64,000 nucleotides of DNA, taken from contig NZ_CP121666.1 in NCBI RefSeq assembly GCF_029714325.1, positions 8,852,501-8,916,500 of the forward strand, written 5' to 3'. The stretch is from Bradyrhizobium sp. CB1717. Its GTDB lineage: Bacteria > Pseudomonadota > Alphaproteobacteria > Rhizobiales > Xanthobacteraceae. Position numbers and translations under genes: made by a program. The notes below the pieces were generated by a model. The model saw nothing but the letters and a program-made list of their open reading frames with translations, did not search any database and was not told the origin of the DNA. The number at the start of each line of letters is the position of its first letter. The first letter of the stretch is position 1. Below are positions 54,387-63,223 of this stretch, one piece after another.

Positions 54387-54779
54387 CAATGCCTCCGTTT
54401 GCCCGGCAACAGGCCGGGCCCGAATGTTTTGTTCGATGATCAGAAACAAAAACGCGGCGCCAATAAGTCGCTGCCGACCAGACTGCTGATCAAAGCAAGT
54501 CTAGTGCCCCTGGATGACGAACGCTTGATGCCGCGCGATGCGTCATCGCTGCAAAGCTGCGAATGATGGTGCATGGATTCCGGTATGGCCCGAACGACAA
54601 CGCGCATGCTCAAGCAATCAGCATCCATGAGTCTTGCTTCGTCTCCGACCAACAATTGAGCAGAGTTTAGCCGCTGCGGTCGCTCTGAAGGCTGCTCCGG
54701 ACTTGACGTCAAGGCCGTCGATCGAATCGTTGAAAGGCATCGATTCGCCCGGGAAGACGTTCGAGTAAGCCGGATGCCG
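54387..54779. other. 393-bp gap upstream of the propeller gene
   Basis: No gene is supported. It contains the palindrome TTGACGTCAA at 54703-54712, which does not match the FNR/FixK spacing. The promoter of the propeller gene is probably in this stretch. Confidence 0.5.
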
Positions 54780-55592
54780 TCACCGCCCCCGCGATTCGAC
54801 CGTCGCATTCGGCCAGCGGCAGGCATTCGCGAGTCTGGCGCGGACAATGTCGATGCCGGCGAGGTCGAAGGTCGCACTGATGGTGCGCCCCGCACCGTCG
54901 GTCACGGCGATCGACATCCGCCCGCCGACGAGCGCGCGCACCAGATCGACCGGGTCGTCCGCCATGGAGGCGGTGCGGCCATCGACTGCCAACCGCCAGC
55001 GCGACGGTCTTGCCGCCGGCAAATCGGAGGACATCACGACCTCGACGTCACCGCCGCGCGAGGCGCGCCAGACGCCGTTGGCGCCAAGGGACATCTCGGT
55101 CCGCTGGTTCCGGCAACGCAGGATCAGCGTCTGCGGCGCGTCGACGGTAATTGGGGGAAGCGCATAGAGCTTGGCCACGAAAAGCGGCGAGAAGTCGCGC
55201 GGAGACGTCGTCTCGCTGACCAGCCATCCTCTTGCGGCCGGAAGTGCTGCGGTCGGATCGTCGCGATCGGAGGGTGCCGCCACTGGCGGCGGCTCGGATG
55301 CGGTCGGCGCGGGCGGCATGCGGGCGCGTGGCTTCGCAGGCACATCGCCGGACTGCCGGGCCTCGTCCTTGTTGGCGAACAGATGATCGAGGCATTGTTT
55401 CTCCGCACTGTGCGCCTTCAACCTGCAGCCAAGACGAGCCGCAGTGTCGCTGCCGGCCTGATCGCAGGCGGCTTCAGCGCTGCGTGTCTGCGCGAAACAT
55501 TCGTCGAGGCCCTTCAAGGTGCTGGACGCGGATTGACCGTGGGCTTCCGCGATCTCGATCATGGCGAACAGGAGAGCGGCGAGCCGCCTCAT
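54780..55592 (-). CDS. Exported protein with TagO/VasI-like C-terminal domain
   Basis: A 270-aa protein with signal peptide MRRLAALLFAMIEIAEAHG. Residues 25-80 carry several cysteines (Cys in LDECFAQTRS, AACDQAGS, LGCRLKAH, KQCLDHL). A Pro/Ala linker follows, then a domain with LILRCRNQRTEMSLG and DLAGIDIVRARLANACRWP, which resembles the type VI secretion accessory protein TagO/VasI. No other type VI gene is nearby. Its ATG at 55592 overlaps the TAXI gene stop by 4 bp. Confidence 0.7.
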   Translation of the reverse strand: MRRLAALLFAMIEIAEAHGQSASSTLKGLDECFAQTRSAEAACDQAGSDTAARLGCRLKAHSAEKQCLDHLFANKDEARQSGDVPAKPRARMPPAPTASEPPPVAAPSDRDDPTAALPAARGWLVSETTSPRDFSPLFVAKLYALPPITVDAPQTLILRCRNQRTEMSLGANGVWRASRGGDVEVVMSSDLPAARPSRWRLAVDGRTASMADDPVDLVRALVGGRMSIAVTDGAGRTISATFDLAGIDIVRARLANACRWPNATVESRGR

Positions 55593-56650
55593 GGGCGCGC
55601 CGTCCGATTGGCCATCTGGGGATCCCGCCAACTCTCAGCCGCCTTCAGGCGCTGCAATCCGGGAACGCTGGCAGAGGGATCGGCATCCTTCCATTTCGGA
55701 TCGAAGCCGGACACGCGCAGCTCGTCGAGCTTGCCGAACAGCTCGTTCACGAAGGCGGTCACACGGTCGTGGCGCGGCGAACCCGGGGTCCAGTTGTAGG
55801 CGACCAGGACCGTCGGCACCGCGATCGTTTCGACCGTTTGGCCCGCCGGCACGAGTGCCGGATAGTCGGCCGACGTCAGTGAAGCGGGTACGTAATAGTC
55901 GATCAATCCCGGACCAAACGGCACCGGCAGAAACTTGAAGCCCTCGTCCCATTTGCGCTTCACGAATGCGTCTACCGGCTTGGAGGTGACGAAAACCACG
56001 GCCGCCATCTCGCCCTTGCGCATCTGCTCGAGTGCAAGCGGGTGGGGCACGAAGGTCTTCTCAACCTCGATGCCGAGGCGGCTGAAAATGAGCGGCCCCG
56101 AATAGGCAGCGGCTGTGCCCTGCGTGTTGAAGTTCACCTTCTTGCCCGCGAGGTCGGCGAGCGAATTGACCTCCGGACGCGCGAAGACGTGCAGCTCCGA
56201 CGGAAACAGGTTCATCACGTGGACGATACGGTTTCCGATCTCGGGCACCTGAGCGCGGTACTCATCAAGCGAATCGCTGTTGATGATCGCGACGTCGACC
56301 CCCTTGAGATAGAGCAGATCGTTGACGTTCTCGGTCGGTCCGCGCGTCACGATCGGAAGCACGTTCACCTTTCCGCCCTCGTTGACGACGCGCGAAATCT
56401 CGGTGGCGAAGCGGAGCGGCGCGCCTTCCAGCAATCCGGCGGCGAGACCGACCGAGCCCGCGTTGATGCGATCCCTCACCTCCGCCTCCGCGCTTCGCGG
56501 TTGAACGGGGCGCGCAGCGTAGCTCCCGCGCGCCGGTGCGGGTGCGGATCGCTCAGCGGACCGCTTGTCAGCACCGGCCCTGTTGGCATTTTGCGCGGAA
56601 GCAGGCAGCTCGAGCAGCGACAAGACCAGTATGAACAGCAGCTTGCGCAT
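55589..56650 (-). CDS. TAXI-family TRAP transporter solute-binding protein
   Basis: A 353-aa exported binding protein of the TAXI type. Signal peptide MRKLLFILVLSLLELPASAQ, then an Arg/Ala/Pro-rich linker (residues 22-55). The binding domain has NAGSVGLAAGLLEGAPLRFA, KGVDVAIINSDSLDEY, LAGKKVNFNTQGTAAAYSG and VPTVLVAYNWTPG. No TRAP membrane subunit is adjacent, so it is an orphan receptor, here coupled to a TagO-like gene. The ATG at 56650 follows GGAGG. Confidence 0.87.
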   Translation of the reverse strand: MRKLLFILVLSLLELPASAQNANRAGADKRSAERSAPAPARGSYAARPVQPRSAEAEVRDRINAGSVGLAAGLLEGAPLRFATEISRVVNEGGKVNVLPIVTRGPTENVNDLLYLKGVDVAIINSDSLDEYRAQVPEIGNRIVHVMNLFPSELHVFARPEVNSLADLAGKKVNFNTQGTAAAYSGPLIFSRLGIEVEKTFVPHPLALEQMRKGEMAAVVFVTSKPVDAFVKRKWDEGFKFLPVPFGPGLIDYYVPASLTSADYPALVPAGQTVETIAVPTVLVAYNWTPGSPRHDRVTAFVNELFGKLDELRVSGFDPKWKDADPSASVPGLQRLKAAESWRDPQMANRTARP

Positions 56651-56676
56651 CAGCGCGCCTCCCATGCTTCGCCTGT

Positions 56677-57210
56677 CTACGGCCGGACGTAGCTCCAGCC
56701 CTTCTCCTGCAGCTCCATCATGTGGACGACGCCGGAGGGCACCATGGACGCCTCCGACAGCAGCTCCAGCGGCTTGCCCTCCTTCTTTTCCATCCCTTCC
56801 CGGGTGACGCCGCATGCCGCGAAGCGGATCCTGCTCGGGAAGGCGAGCTCGTTCATGGCGTGAATACGATCGGCGACCGGTGTCGTGTCCTTGCGCAGCA
56901 TGTGCAGCCCGGGACCGAACGCCACGATCTCGACATCGGCTTCCTCGCCCTTCTTGCGGTAGTATTCGAGCACGTTGGTTGCGTTGTTGAGCGCCAGATT
57001 CATCACGGCGGGATCGTTCTGGTTGACCTGGATCACGAGCCGATGCGCCGCCGGCTTGTCCGGGCGGGCCGTGGCTTGCTTCTTCGGGACCATGGTGCGC
57101 GCCGCGCTCACAGAGCCCTGCTGCTGTTGCATCGAGGTCATGGGATATGCCGAGCTGATTGCGAATGTGGCAATCATGGCTGTGACGATATGGATTCGTG
57201 CATCAGGCAT
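56677..57210 (-). CDS. DsrE-like protein with N-terminal export segment
   Basis: A 177-aa protein. After a hydrophobic N-terminus (IHIVTAMIATFAISSAYP) and a Gln/Ser spacer, residues 55-177 match the DsrE/DsrF-like fold (LVIQVNQNDPAVMNLALNNA, VEIVAFGPGLHMLR, FAACGVTREGME, MVPSGVVHMMELQEKGWSYV). DsrE proteins transfer sulfur on a conserved Cys; Cys here is in FAACGVTR. The ATG at 57210 follows GGGGAGA. It starts a three-gene operon with the TAXI and TagO-like genes. Confidence 0.85.
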   Translation of the reverse strand: MPDARIHIVTAMIATFAISSAYPMTSMQQQQGSVSAARTMVPKKQATARPDKPAAHRLVIQVNQNDPAVMNLALNNATNVLEYYRKKGEEADVEIVAFGPGLHMLRKDTTPVADRIHAMNELAFPSRIRFAACGVTREGMEKKEGKPLELLSEASMVPSGVVHMMELQEKGWSYVRP

Positions 57211-57502
57211 GGACCATCTCCCCTCTGGGTCTTGCGCTCTACATGCGGTGCAACTCGTTCGATCTCGATCCGGCCCTTGAGCCGACCCCGTTGATGTTGC
57301 GTGCGGATTTGCGGGCGGTGCCCGAACCACGAAACATGAACTCCGCGTCGGCCCGCCGACAGACTGCAGTTCGTGCTAAGCGCAATGGATTAAGCGCGGC
57401 AGGACGTCAGCTCGACGTGCCGCTCGTTGCGCACCAGCTCAAAACAGCGGGGAGACTTCAGGCCACAACACCAAATGGCCGATCGGGCCGCGGTGGAGGG
57501 TT

Positions 57503-57576
57503 TGGAGCGGGCGAAGGGAATCGAACCCTCGTATGCAGCTTGGGAAGCTGCCGTTCTACCATTGAACTACGCCCGC
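57503..57576 (-). tRNA. tRNA-Gly (anticodon CCC)
   Basis: Read on the minus strand it begins GCGGGCGTAGTTCAATGGTA, has the anticodon loop TTCCCAA between GCAGC/GCTGC stems (anticodon CCC, reading GGG), the T-arm GAGGGTTCGATTCCCTT and acceptor strand CGCCCGC with TCCA, so the CCA end is encoded. All arms pair. It lies in the 534-bp gap between the DsrE-like gene and ogt; the rest of the gap holds no gene I can support. Confidence 0.95.
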
Positions 57577-57744
57577 GCTGTTCGCGCCCATCCTGATTAG
57601 CCGAGACGGCGCCTCCCGCCAAGCGGTTTGGCGCGTCTGCCCGGACAGTTGTTAACGTCCTGGCAAGATTTTGGGTGCGCCCGATTGTGGCGGTGTTATG
57701 ATCGGCCTGTCGGGGGAAAAGCGTGCACTGAGTGGGGCGTGTGC

Positions 57745-58323
57745 ATGGTGGGGCGTGGCTACACGATATTCGACACGGCGATAGGCCGCTGCGGCATCAT
57801 CTGGAGCAGCACCGGCGTGGTCGCCTTGCAATTGCCGGAGGCGCGGGAGATCGACACCCGCCGCCGGATTTTCCAGGCTCATCCCGAGGCGCGCGAGCAG
57901 CAGCCTCCGCTCAATACCGAGCTTGCGATCGAGGGCATCGTGGGCCTGCTGCAGGGCAGCGAGCCTGATTTTTCCGACGTCAGCCTGGATGCCGGCGGCG
58001 TTCCCGGCTTCAACCGGCGGGTCTATGAATACACCTGCACGATCCCGCGCGGGGAGACGCGCACCTATCACGAGATCGCCAAGGCGCTCGGCGCCTCCGG
58101 CGCCGCGCATTCGGTGGCGCAGGCGATTGCGAAAAATCCCTATATGCTGATCGTGCCGTGCCACCGCGTGCTGGAGGCCGGCAATTACACCGGCCGGATC
58201 TCGCCGTACGGCGGGGTGATCTCCAAGCGGCGGCTGTTGTCGCTGGAGGGCGCCCAGCCGGTCGCCAGCAAGACGCTGTTCGAGGTGCTGCTGCCGGTTG
58301 CTCCGCCGAGGCCGTCTACCTAG
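57745..58323 (+). CDS. Methylated-DNA--protein-cysteine methyltransferase (Ogt-type)
   Basis: A 192-aa O6-alkylguanine-DNA repair protein. The acceptor Cys139 is in LIVPCHRVLEAG; the DNA-binding helix is TYHEIAKALGASGAAHSVAQAI, and the Asn hinge is AKNPYM. The ATG at 57745 is chosen; the long frame to 57628 is rejected. It precedes an AraC regulator by 10 bp, so the two are likely co-transcribed. Confidence 0.93.
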   Translation: MVGRGYTIFDTAIGRCGIIWSSTGVVALQLPEAREIDTRRRIFQAHPEAREQQPPLNTELAIEGIVGLLQGSEPDFSDVSLDAGGVPGFNRRVYEYTCTIPRGETRTYHEIAKALGASGAAHSVAQAIAKNPYMLIVPCHRVLEAGNYTGRISPYGGVISKRRLLSLEGAQPVASKTLFEVLLPVAPPRPST

Positions 58324-58333
58324 ATAAGGTCGC

Positions 58334-59173
58334 ATGGATGCGACCACGCTGCTGACGACACGATCGATCACCGTCTCCGAGTTTCGCTGCGATGCGGGAC
58401 CGGACGACACGCCATTTGCCGAGTGCCGCACCGGGCATTCCATCGCCTATGTCCGCTCCGGCAGTTTTGGCTGCCATTGCCGTGCCGGCTTTTTCGAGCT
58501 GGTGGCGGGCTCGATGCTGATCGGCGCCCCCGGCGAGGAATACACCTGCACGCATGAGCATGTCAGCGGCGACGTCTGCCTGGGCTTCTTCTTCAGCGAG
58601 AACCTGGTCGATGCCCTCGGGGGACGGCGCGAGATCTGGCAGGTCGGCGCAACGCCGCCGCTGCCCGAGCTGATGGTGCTGGGCGAGCTGGCCCAGACGG
58701 CAGCAGATGGCAACAGCGACTTGGGGCTCGACGAGATCGGCCAAATTCTTGCGGGCCGTTTCATCGATGTGGTTTCGGGCAAGGCGCGCAAGCCGGCCAC
58801 ACCGACCGCGCGAGACCGCCGCCGCGCCGTCGAAGCCGCGCTGTGGATCGACGACAATTCGCATGCCGAGCTCGACCTCGAACAGGCAGCAAAGCAGGCC
58901 GGCCTCAGCCCGTTCCATTTCCTGCGGCTGTTCTCGGCCGTGCTCGGCGTCACCCCGCATCAATATCTGGTCCGCTCGCGGCTGCGGCATGCCGCGCGCA
59001 AGCTCGCCGACGACGACATCGCCGTCACCGACATCGCCTATGACGTCGGCTTCGGCGACCTCTCCAATTTCGTCCGCACTTTTCACCGCGCCGCCGGCGT
59101 GTCGCCGACGAAGTTCCGGCAGGCCTCGAAGGGGATGCGCAAGATTCTCCAAGAGCGGGTTGCCCTCAACTGA
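58334..59173 (+). CDS. AraC family regulator with Cys-rich cupin-like sensor domain
   Basis: A 279-aa regulator. The C-terminal HTH pair is clear: [29 protein letters not shown] and [28 protein letters not shown]. The N-terminal domain carries six cysteines in its first 90 residues (19, 31, 47, 49, 72, 82), with a CHC motif at 47-49, unusual for this family. Metal, redox or alkylation sensing is possible, and the last would suit its position behind ogt; that link is inference. Confidence 0.9.
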   Translation: MDATTLLTTRSITVSEFRCDAGPDDTPFAECRTGHSIAYVRSGSFGCHCRAGFFELVAGSMLIGAPGEEYTCTHEHVSGDVCLGFFFSENLVDALGGRREIWQVGATPPLPELMVLGELAQTAADGNSDLGLDEIGQILAGRFIDVVSGKARKPATPTARDRRRAVEAALWIDDNSHAELDLEQAAKQAGLSPFHFLRLFSAVLGVTPHQYLVRSRLRHAARKLADDDIAVTDIAYDVGFGDLSNFVRTFHRAAGVSPTKFRQASKGMRKILQERVALN

Positions 59174-59228
59174 CTAGGGTCGTCTCCGGCGCGCGCCAGT
59201 TGCGGCGCGCTTTGCAATGGAGACGATC

Positions 59229-59588
59229 ATGTACGACCACATCGGACTGCGCGTTGCCGATCTCGACGCCGCCACGCGCTTCTACACCGCGGTGCTGGCG
59301 CCGCTCGGCTATGTCCTGTGCTCCAGCGGAGACGGCTATGCCGGGTTCGGGCCGAAGGGCGAGCCGGGGCTGTGGCTGCATCTGAACAAGGGCCGGAAGG
59401 CCGACGGCGCGCATATCGCGTTTCGCGCCGGCAACCATGACGCGGTCAAGGCGTTCCACAGTGAAGGGCTGAAGAGCGGCGGCCGCGACAATGGCGGCGC
59501 CGGGCCGCGCAGGGATTACAGCCCGACTTATTACGCGGCGTTTTTGATCGACCCTGATGGCAACAATGTCGAGGCGGTTTGTACGTAG
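59229..59588 (+). CDS. VOC family (glyoxalase/dioxygenase-fold) protein
   Basis: A 119-aa VOC protein: MYDHIGLRVADLDAATRFYTA has the first metal-site His (DHIGLRV), LGYVLCSSGDGYAGFG the second strand set, and DPDGNNVEAVC the C-terminal Glu. Start is taken as the ATG at 59229 with GGAG before it, though 59217 is also possible. It lies 55 bp after the AraC regulator in the same direction. Substrate unknown. Confidence 0.88.
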   Translation: MYDHIGLRVADLDAATRFYTAVLAPLGYVLCSSGDGYAGFGPKGEPGLWLHLNKGRKADGAHIAFRAGNHDAVKAFHSEGLKSGGRDNGGAGPRRDYSPTYYAAFLIDPDGNNVEAVCT

Positions 59589-59609
59589 AGGACGCCTCGC
59601 ATGAGCACT

Positions 59610-59708
59610 CGTAGGGTGGGCAAAGCGAAAGCGTGCCCACCAATTGCTCGCGACAATGTCGATGAATGGTGGGCACGGCGCGAAGAGCGCGCCTTTGCCC
59701 ACCCTACG
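59610..59708. repeat. Intergenic palindromic repeat, family A
   Basis: CGTAGGGTGGGCAAAGCG...TTTGCCCACCCTACG arms with inner GTGCCCACC/GGTGGGCAC, between the VOC and SRPBCC genes. It is followed closely by another repeat at 59748. Confidence 0.9.
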
Positions 59709-59747
59709 AACTGCGTGTGAGACGCGACCAAACGCTCCACGTACGCC

Positions 59748-59825
59748 GTCATTCCGGGATGGTGCGTAGCACCAGACCCGGAATCTCGAGATTCCGGGTT
59801 CGCGCTTCGCGCGCCCCGGAATGAC
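59748..59825. repeat. Intergenic palindromic repeat, family F variant
   Basis: GTCATTCCGGGATGGTGCGT and the complementary CGCGCCCCGGAATGAC arms with a CCGGAATCTCGAGATTCCGG core. It ends 10 bases before the first ATG of the SRPBCC gene. Confidence 0.88.
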
Positions 59826-59846
59826 TCCAGCAAAATGGGAATCTTC

Positions 59847-60248
59847 ATGGCCTCCATCCACAACGACATTCTCCTCCCCGTCCCCGCTCGCGACGTCTGG
59901 GACGCCGTGCGCGATTTCGGCGCGCTGCCGCGGCGGCTGGCGCCGGGCTTCGTCACGGCGTGCACGCTCGACGGCGATGCGCGCATCGTCACCTTCGCCA
60001 ACGGCTCCGTCGCGCGCGAGGTGCTGGTCGATTGCGACGATGCGCGGCAGCGTCTCGTCTATGCGATCAACAACGAGCGGCTGAAGCATTACAGTGCCTC
60101 TGTGCAGGTGATCGCCGAGGGCGATGCACGGTGCCGGCTGGTCTGGATCATCGACATGCTGCCGAACGAGCTTTCGGCCTACGTCCAGGGCCAGACGAAG
60201 GAGGCTGTCGCCGCGATCCACAGGGCATTCCCGCCTGCTTCTGCGTGA
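59847..60248 (+). CDS. SRPBCC (START/polyketide cyclase-like) family protein
   Basis: A 133-aa helix-grip-fold protein: ASIHNDILLPVPARDVWDAVRDFGAL is the typical first strand and helix, GSVAREVLVDCDDARQRLVYAI the central strands, and LPNELSAYVQGQTKEAVAAI the long C-terminal helix that covers the ligand cavity. The ATG at 59847 is preferred to 59835. Ligand unknown. Confidence 0.87.
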   Translation: MASIHNDILLPVPARDVWDAVRDFGALPRRLAPGFVTACTLDGDARIVTFANGSVAREVLVDCDDARQRLVYAINNERLKHYSASVQVIAEGDARCRLVWIIDMLPNELSAYVQGQTKEAVAAIHRAFPPASA

Positions 60249-60348
60249 CGTTTTTCACAGAGCCGCGCCCTCGCCATCCGTAACCATGCCCGCGTGCGTC
60301 CGGTTGGCACCGCTCTCCCGGCGGCGCCACGCACGCGAGGAGCCTGCC

Positions 60349-60819
60349 ATGAGAGGTGCGGACAAGGTGATCTGTCAGGCAGCCGCCGTGCTGCTGCTGT
60401 TTTCGATGTCGAGCGTGCCAGCAAAGGCGCAGTTCCTCGGCGGCGGAGGTGCCGGCGGCGAGGACATGATGACCCAGATGGCGCCGATGCTGGAGATGAT
60501 GAAGGCGAAGATGGGCAAGCGCCGCTTCGCCATGCTGATGCAGACCATGGGCCCGATGATGAGCCGCATGATGGAGAACGGCGGCGGGCTCGGCGGCATG
60601 ATGGGCGGCGGCAATCTCGGCGGCGGCTTTGGCGCTCCGAACTACGGCGGCTACGCGCCGATGGGCGGAGGCGTCACCATGCCGACTGGCATGGGCGGCG
60701 GCGATATCATGGGCATGCTCGGCGGTTCAGGTGGCGGCGACATGATGGCGATGATCCCGCAATTGATGCGGCTCGCCAATGTCGGCGGCGGCGGCCATCG
60801 GCGTCACAAGCATCGCTGA
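60349..60819 (+). CDS. Exported Met/Gly-rich protein of unknown function
   Basis: A 156-aa protein with a signal peptide (AVLLLFSMSSVPAKAQ). The mature chain is dominated by Met and Gly: 27 Met among 156 residues (17 percent), in runs such as EDMMTQMAPMLEMMKAKMG and GGGLGGMMGGGNLGGGFG, ending in a basic His-rich tail GGGGHRRHKHR. Met clusters and terminal His are typical of periplasmic copper or silver binding; this is inference. The ATG at 60349 follows GAGGAG. I do not recognise a family. Confidence 0.78.
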   Translation: MRGADKVICQAAAVLLLFSMSSVPAKAQFLGGGGAGGEDMMTQMAPMLEMMKAKMGKRRFAMLMQTMGPMMSRMMENGGGLGGMMGGGNLGGGFGAPNYGGYAPMGGGVTMPTGMGGGDIMGMLGGSGGGDMMAMIPQLMRLANVGGGGHRRHKHR

Positions 60820-60844
60820 CGCGGGTCGGCGCATCTAGAAGCGA

Positions 60845-60882
60845 CGCAACCACCCTTTCGCGGGGCACGAAGGATGGTTGCG
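60845..60882. terminator. Bidirectional hairpin between convergent genes
   Basis: CGCAACCACCCTTTCG and CGAAGGATGGTTGCG pair with a 7-base loop between the Met/Gly-rich gene and the convergent Ser-rich gene. There is no T-run, so this is a likely transcription end or mRNA-stability hairpin. Confidence 0.5.
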
Positions 60883-60912
60883 CCGGGCCGGCGGATGGGG
60901 CGGTCGCCGGGT

Positions 60913-61461
60913 TCAGATCCGGTCGTTGAGCAGGACGCCTGAGAGCGAAGGGTCGCCCGCGTTCGTCGCGTCGTCTGATCCCATCGCGCTGTAGGTGGGA
61001 TCGGCGAACGAATCCTTGAGCGATTGAAGGAATTGCTGCAGCAGCTCCGTCGCCGAACTGCCGCTCGACGAACCATCCGTGCCACCGGCCGAAGCGCCGT
61101 CGGACGGCGGCGGTCCACCTGCTCCGCCCGGTCCACCCGGACCATGCGAGAACGCCGCCTTGAACACACCTTGCAGCTCGGTCGCCTGCTCGTCGGTCAG
61201 CTTGCCGTTCGACACTTCCTGCTGGATGAGGTCGTCGATCTTCGATGCGAACCCGTCGGGCGACAGTCGGCTGCCGCTGGACTGATCGCTCGCGCTGCTC
61301 GATTGCAAGGCGGAATCGATGTCGCTAAGTGCGGAGGACAGCGCCGTCTGATCGGAGGAGCTGATCGCGCCGGAACTGACTTCCGCCTGCAATTCATCCT
61401 GCAGACGCTGCAACGGCGATGTGTGGTGATGGTGGGAGGAGAGCGCCGAAATCGAGGTCAT
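60913..61461 (-). CDS. Ser/Gly-rich low-complexity protein with His4 near the N-terminus
   Basis: A 182-aa protein beginning MTSISALSSHHHHTSPLQ. Two helix-rich segments (LQDELQAEVSSGAISSSDQT and ASKIDDLIQQEVSNGKLTDEQATELQ) repeat a motif of the form EV-SG-I/K-S/T-DQ-, then a Gly/Pro linker (GPGGPGGAGGPPPSDG) and a C-terminal helix. There is no signal peptide or membrane helix. It is likely real given the start with a purine-rich leader and consistent codon use. Function unknown. Confidence 0.72.
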   Translation of the reverse strand: MTSISALSSHHHHTSPLQRLQDELQAEVSSGAISSSDQTALSSALSDIDSALQSSSASDQSSGSRLSPDGFASKIDDLIQQEVSNGKLTDEQATELQGVFKAAFSHGPGGPGGAGGPPPSDGASAGGTDGSSSGSSATELLQQFLQSLKDSFADPTYSAMGSDDATNAGDPSLSGVLLNDRI

Positions 61462-61603
61462 GGTGGCTTTCCGTGCTGATGAACTCGCGGCGAAGTTCTC
61501 GCCAGGAGCTGGCGCGGAGCCTTCGGCAAGGCGCAGCTTCGGTTACCCTTCATTGCCAGGAAACCGATGGAAACATTCAGACACAAAAATCCGGCAAGCG
61601 CAT

Positions 61604-63049
61604 CTAATCCGCCGCGCCGGACAGAGCCGGCCTGATCGCGGGCTTGCCCTCGCGCGGGCCCCAGCGGGTCAGCACCACGCTGGAGCAGGACAGCAGGCCG
61701 AGCACGACCATCGAGCTCGCGGCCAGCCAGAAGAAGCTCTGCGCGGTGGCCTCGTGCGTCAGCAGCCACCAGCCGACCGCCGAGATGTAGATCAGGCGAG
61801 CGGTCTGCGCCAGCACCGGGCCGATCACCTTCGCCGCGCCTTGCGAGGAGAAATACATCGTCGTTGCAAGACCGAAGAACGCGTAGAACGGCCCGACCGT
61901 CGAGAGATATTGATGGCTTGCCGCGCGCACGGCCGCACTGTCGGTGAAGATGTTGACCCAGAGATCGGGGAAGATCGCAACGAGGCATGCCGGCGCGCCG
62001 ACGGCCACGAAGGCGGCGGCACTGGCAATCCAGGCGATGCGCCGGGCTCGCGCGATGCGGCCCGCGCCGATCGCCATCCCGACCATCGGCACGCAGGCAA
62101 TGCCGAACGAGAACGCGATCGAGGTCAACAAAAATTCCAGCCGCGCGCCGACGCCATAGCCGGCGAGGATCGCTGTGCCGAACTTCGCCAGCATGTGGGT
62201 GAAGATCGAGATCGTCAGCACCGATTGCAGCGGGGAGAAGCAGGCGATGGCACCGACCTTGAGGATGTCGAAGAACATCGCCCATTGGATGCGCAGGCCG
62301 CGCAGCCTCAATGCGATCCGCGCGCGGCCGGAGAACAGGTACCAGCCCATGATGCCGATGTTCATGGTGTAGGCGATCAGCGCGCCGGCCGCGACGCCGC
62401 GCATGCCGAACTGCGGCACCGGGCCGAGCCCGAGGCCGAGCGTGCCGCCGAGCAGGATCTGCCAGGCCGCGGAGTTGAGGATGAGGAACGACGGCAGCTT
62501 CATGTTGCCGGTGCCGCGCAAGATGCCCGCCATGGTGTTGAGCAGCCAGGGCAGCACGGCGCCGCCGAAAAACACCTGCGTGTAGGCGATCGCATGCGTC
62601 AGCACATCGCCGCGGCCGCCGAGCATTTCGAGCACCCTGGGCCCGAAGATCAGCATGCCCAGCATGAAGACGAGGCCGAAGCTGATTCCGATCAGCATCG
62701 CATGCACCGCGAGCGTGCCGGCCCGCTCGCGGTCGCCGGCGCCGAGCGCACGCGCGATGGCGGACGCCACCGCGCCGCCCATGGCGCCGCCCGACATGGT
62801 CATGGTCAGGATCACTGTCGGAAACACCAGCGCCATTGCGGCCAGCGCCTCGACGCCGAGCCGGCCGATATAGGAGGTCTCCGCGATCACCGTACAGGTG
62901 CCGGCCGACAGCGCGATCACGTTCGGCCAGGCAAGCCCCAGCAGCGTGCGCAGGATCGGCCCGTCCAGCAGCGCGCTACGCACCGGGCGCGGAGGCGGCG
63001 GCAGCGGACGCTCTTGTTCATCGACCGGAATTTCGGCGATGTCGGACAT
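61604..63049 (-). CDS. MATE family efflux transporter
   Basis: A 481-aa integral membrane protein with about 12 helices. LLGLAWPNVIALSAGTCTVIAE and the VASAIARALGAGDRERAGTLA loop mark the N-terminal MatE half; FSFGIACVPMVGMAIGAGRIARA marks the second half. It differs from the DinF-like MATE at 27416 and is closer to the NorM-like multidrug branch. The ATG at 63049 follows GGGGGAGG; a longer frame to 63088 is rejected. Confidence 0.92.
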   Translation of the reverse strand: MSDIAEIPVDEQERPLPPPPRPVRSALLDGPILRTLLGLAWPNVIALSAGTCTVIAETSYIGRLGVEALAAMALVFPTVILTMTMSGGAMGGAVASAIARALGAGDRERAGTLAVHAMLIGISFGLVFMLGMLIFGPRVLEMLGGRGDVLTHAIAYTQVFFGGAVLPWLLNTMAGILRGTGNMKLPSFLILNSAAWQILLGGTLGLGLGPVPQFGMRGVAAGALIAYTMNIGIMGWYLFSGRARIALRLRGLRIQWAMFFDILKVGAIACFSPLQSVLTISIFTHMLAKFGTAILAGYGVGARLEFLLTSIAFSFGIACVPMVGMAIGAGRIARARRIAWIASAAAFVAVGAPACLVAIFPDLWVNIFTDSAAVRAASHQYLSTVGPFYAFFGLATTMYFSSQGAAKVIGPVLAQTARLIYISAVGWWLLTHEATAQSFFWLAASSMVVLGLLSCSSVVLTRWGPREGKPAIRPALSGAAD

Positions 63050-63223
63050 GTCCTCCCCCGGACGCAGGCGCCATTTGCGGCGCGGCAATCACTTGGTGTG
63101 CCAATGCATTTGTGCGCGTGAGGCGCGCGGCGAGAGGCTTGTTAGCACGGCAATTGCCGATTCCTCCTGCGCCAGGTGCAGGCGTGCCCTGCGGCAGCGC
63201 ATTTCAAGAGGTGGAATTCGTTT

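Noticed and set aside
54703..54712. TTGACGTCAA as an FNR/FixK box
   Set aside because: The half-site spacing is 2 bases instead of the 4 needed in TTGAT-N4-ATCAA; likely a chance palindrome.
57503..57576. tRNA-Gly as a possible island attachment site
   Set aside because: No integrase or direct repeat of the tRNA 3' end is present within reach in this window, so no island boundary is supported.
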